Shown: positions 54,885 through 56,566 of the stretch, piece after piece
How positions within the stretch are numbered: the stretch's first letter is position 1
Layout of the letters: each line of letters opens with the position of its first letter
Notes under the pieces: generated by a model
What the model saw: the letters and a program-made list of their open reading frames with translations, nothing else
What the model was told of the DNA's origin: nothing
Database searches by the model: none
DNA from: Enterococcus nangangensis
GTDB lineage: Bacteria; Bacillota; Bacilli; Lactobacillales; Enterococcaceae
Reading direction: 5' to 3'
DNA length: 56,566 nucleotides
Assembly (NCBI RefSeq): GCF_005405245.1
Contig: NZ_BJDR01000013.1
Span: forward strand, 1 to 56,566
Translations under genes and position numbers: made by a program

Positions 54885-56225
54885 ATGAAAAAATTATCCC
54901 TCGAATTATTAGCTACCAAAGTGTATTCCCTACGTAAAGAAAAGAAACTGACCCAACAACAATTGGCCGACTTGGCTGAAATGAATCGGACGATGTTGGG
55001 CCGTTTAGAAGCCCAAGATTATACACCCTCCATTCCCCAACTTGAAAAATTAGCTGAGGTTCTGGACTTCGAGCCCACTGCTTTATTCCGTGAAGAAACC
55101 ACAAATACGGCTACGACTGCCCATACGCCCCGCAAGATTGCCGTAGCAGGCACAGGTTATGTAGGTCTTTCTATCGCTACCCTTTTAGCGCAACACAATC
55201 ACGTAACCGCCGTTGACATCATCCCTGAAAAAGTAGACTTGATTAATAATAAAAAATCACCAATTCAAGACGATTACATTGAGCAATATTTAGCTGAAAA
55301 AGAATTGGATTTAACGGCTACCTTAGACGGAGAAGCAGCTTACCAAGATGCGGACTTCGTGGTGATTGCAGCGCCTACCAATTATGATAGTCAAAAAAAT
55401 TACTTTGACACCTCAGCTGTGGAAACAGTCATCGAACTCGTACTCAAAGTCAATCCAGCAGCTACTATGATAATTAAATCCACCATTCCAGTGGGATACA
55501 CCGCTGGCATTCGTGAAAAATATAAAACAGAGAATATCCTCTTCTCACCAGAATTCTTGCGGGAGTCCAAAGCTTTGTATGATAACCTCTATCCTAGTCG
55601 TATTATTGTGGGCACGGATAAGACGAACCAAGCTTTGACTGCTAAAGCACAAGAATTTGCCCAACTCTTGCAAGATGGTGCTTTAGAAGAAAGCATCCCA
55701 ACGCTCATTATGGGCTTTACTGAAGCAGAAGCCGTGAAACTCTTCTCTAATACTTACCTTGCTCTACGGGTCTCCTACTTCAATGAATTGGATACGTATG
55801 CCGAAATGAAAAACCTTAACACGCAAGACATTATCACCGGTGTCGGCTTAGATCCACGAATTGGTAGCCACTACAACAATCCAAGCTTTGGTTATGGCGG
55901 ATATTGCTTACCGAAAGACACGAAGCAACTTTTAGCTAACTACGATGCTGTTCCACAAAATATGATGACCGCTATTGTAGAGAGTAATCGTACACGGAAA
56001 GATTTTATTGCCGACAATGTATTAGAGCTTGCTGGAACATACAAAGCAAACAGTAGTTGGTCAGAAGACAAAGAGCGTGAAGTTACTGTTGGGGTGTATC
56101 GTCTGACAATGAAGAGTAATTCCGACAACTTCCGCCAAAGTAGTATTCAAGGGGTTATGAAACGAATTAAAGCTAAAGGTGTAACAGTCATTGTCTACGA
56201 ACCAACTTTGGCAGACGGTTCGTAA
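54885..56225 (+). CDS. XRE-HTH :: UDP-glucose 6-dehydrogenase fusion, 3' end cut by IS66
   Basis: 446 residues. Residues 1-72 are an XRE/Cro helix-turn-helix ('[20 protein letters not shown]', '[16 protein letters not shown]'). A Thr-rich linker leads to UDP-glucose dehydrogenase from about 79: Rossmann '[19 protein letters not shown]', '[15 protein letters not shown]', '[20 protein letters not shown]' and the catalytic Cys in '[15 protein letters not shown]'. It would oxidise UDP-glucose to UDP-glucuronate. The final domain stops at '[10 protein letters not shown]' because the reading frame meets the first bases of an IS66 element (TAA formed by the element's end at 56222). The last 30-40 residues of the UDP-binding domain are lost. 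AAAGGAG precedes the ATG. Confidence 0.85.
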   Translation: MKKLSLELLATKVYSLRKEKKLTQQQLADLAEMNRTMLGRLEAQDYTPSIPQLEKLAEVLDFEPTALFREETTNTATTAHTPRKIAVAGTGYVGLSIATLLAQHNHVTAVDIIPEKVDLINNKKSPIQDDYIEQYLAEKELDLTATLDGEAAYQDADFVVIAAPTNYDSQKNYFDTSAVETVIELVLKVNPAATMIIKSTIPVGYTAGIREKYKTENILFSPEFLRESKALYDNLYPSRIIVGTDKTNQALTAKAQEFAQLLQDGALEESIPTLIMGFTEAEAVKLFSNTYLALRVSYFNELDTYAEMKNLNTQDIITGVGLDPRIGSHYNNPSFGYGGYCLPKDTKQLLANYDAVPQNMMTAIVESNRTRKDFIADNVLELAGTYKANSSWSEDKEREVTVGVYRLTMKSNSDNFRQSSIQGVMKRIKAKGVTVIVYEPTLADGS

Positions 56226-56249
56226 GCGGGAAGTAAACGAGTATATGTC

Positions 56250-56298
56250 AAATAGGCAATCGCAGTTCTACAATGGATGTAGAGGTGATTGCCTATTT
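56250..56298 (-). terminator. terminator of the IS66 transposase gene
   Basis: AAATAGGCAATC (56250-56261) pairs with GATTGCCTATTT (56287-56298), with inner TTCTACA/TGTAGA. It overlaps the transposase stop codon. Confidence 0.65.
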
Positions 56299-56566
56299 AT
56301 TTACAAGCAAGTTGAACTTGATCTGCCCATGGTAAATAGGCTTCAAGATCCGACAAACTTGAAAGATTAGGTAGATGTTCAAATAAAAATTCAAAATATT
56401 TTGTGGGCTGGATGCCATTTTCTTTAGCTGTTTCCACTAAGCTGTATACGATACCATTCGAAGTCGCACCACGGGTGCTTGCTGAAAAATTCCAATTCTT
56501 TCGACCAATGGTTGTGGGACGAATACTGCGTTCCGCTAGGTTATTGGAAAGCGCGCAACGTCCATC
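56297..56566 (-). CDS. IS66 family transposase (TnpC), C-terminal 89 aa, partial
   Basis: The minus frame from the window edge reads DGRCALSNNLAERSIRP, then 'FSASTRGATSNGIVYSLVET' and 'YFEFLFEHLPNLSSLSDLEA'. This is the C-terminus of the DDE transposase of IS66 elements, including the catalytic Glu in NNLAERSIRP. The stop is at 56297-56299. The N-terminus lies beyond the window. Only part is visible, so whether the copy is active is unknown. Confidence 0.9.
   Translation of the reverse strand, partial: DGRCALSNNLAERSIRPTTIGRKNWNFSASTRGATSNGIVYSLVETAKENGIQPTKYFEFLFEHLPNLSSLSDLEAYLPWADQVQLACK

Larger units (their letters stand above)
56222..56566. mobile_element. IS66-family insertion sequence, left part only
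   Basis: The element begins at GTAAGCGGGAAGTAAACGAG, the GTAAGCG start being the usual IS66 terminal repeat. It interrupts the HTH-ugd gene. The transposase C-terminus is on the minus strand. IS66 makes an 8-bp target duplication; the left flanking 8 bases are GACGGTTC, and the right copy is outside the window. Confidence 0.85.

Overview
The window looks like low-GC Firmicute chromosome from the order Lactobacillales, most likely Enterococcus or a close relative. The evidence is the run pcrA-ligA-camS-gatC-gatA-gatB-dagK-rlmD (including the CamS pheromone-precursor lipoprotein), a T-box leader in front of a prolyl-tRNA synthetase gene, two LytR-CpsA-Psr proteins, strong Shine-Dalgarno sites and short U-tailed terminators. 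No rRNA, tRNA, CRISPR array or prophage is visible. The species is inferred from gene content only.

Positions 1-12,700 hold a leftward core operon: DNA repair and replication (PcrA helicase, LigA ligase), CamS, the GatCAB amidotransferase that makes Gln-tRNA and Asn-tRNA, a diacylglycerol kinase and an RlmD-type 23S rRNA methyltransferase. At its far end is a zinc-ribbon membrane protein. Rightward genes then encode a small membrane protein and a ClC antiporter. Next come a 1413-residue 2-hydroxyacyl-CoA dehydratase-activator fusion and a divergent TetR regulator that share a control region with an inverted repeat.

Positions 20,100-35,600 carry mostly metabolic and envelope genes. These are a cyclophilin, ferredoxin-NADP reductase with PgpA, a tandem GNAT, an xpt-purK-purB purine group, a four-gene cluster with a D,D-carboxypeptidase and a glucosaminidase, a Gfo/Idh oxidoreductase with a GNAT, an FUSC-like membrane protein, and an ECF sigma/anti-sigma pair. 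Positions 35,600-48,300 carry a short archaeal/eukaryotic-type ProRS under a proline T-box, a CNNM/CorC protein, an AI-2E family protein, two LCP ligases, ndk facing an Ntdp-type nucleotidase gene, recX-mutY, and a second RlmD paralogue that keeps the Fe-S cysteines the first one lacks. Positions 48,400-53,200 hold a polar amino acid ABC transporter, an SRPBCC protein and rfbD.

The right end (53,245-56,566) is accessory. It contains a frameshifted orphan Phd antitoxin and two tandem type I toxin-antitoxin loci of par/Fst layout (convergent RNAs with repeated 5' ends and a short hydrophobic peptide). It also has an XRE-HTH::UDP-glucose dehydrogenase fusion gene whose 3' end is cut by an IS66-family element that runs off the window.

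The most unusual signal is a family of about 120-nt hairpin elements in three copies (20,130-20,262; 40,601-40,731; 54,369-54,492). Their outer arms differ between copies but pair within each copy, and the central segment is conserved. The third copy sits inside the leader of the second toxin mRNA, exactly where the paralogous first locus is uninterrupted. This gives an empty-site/filled-site comparison and suggests the element is mobile.
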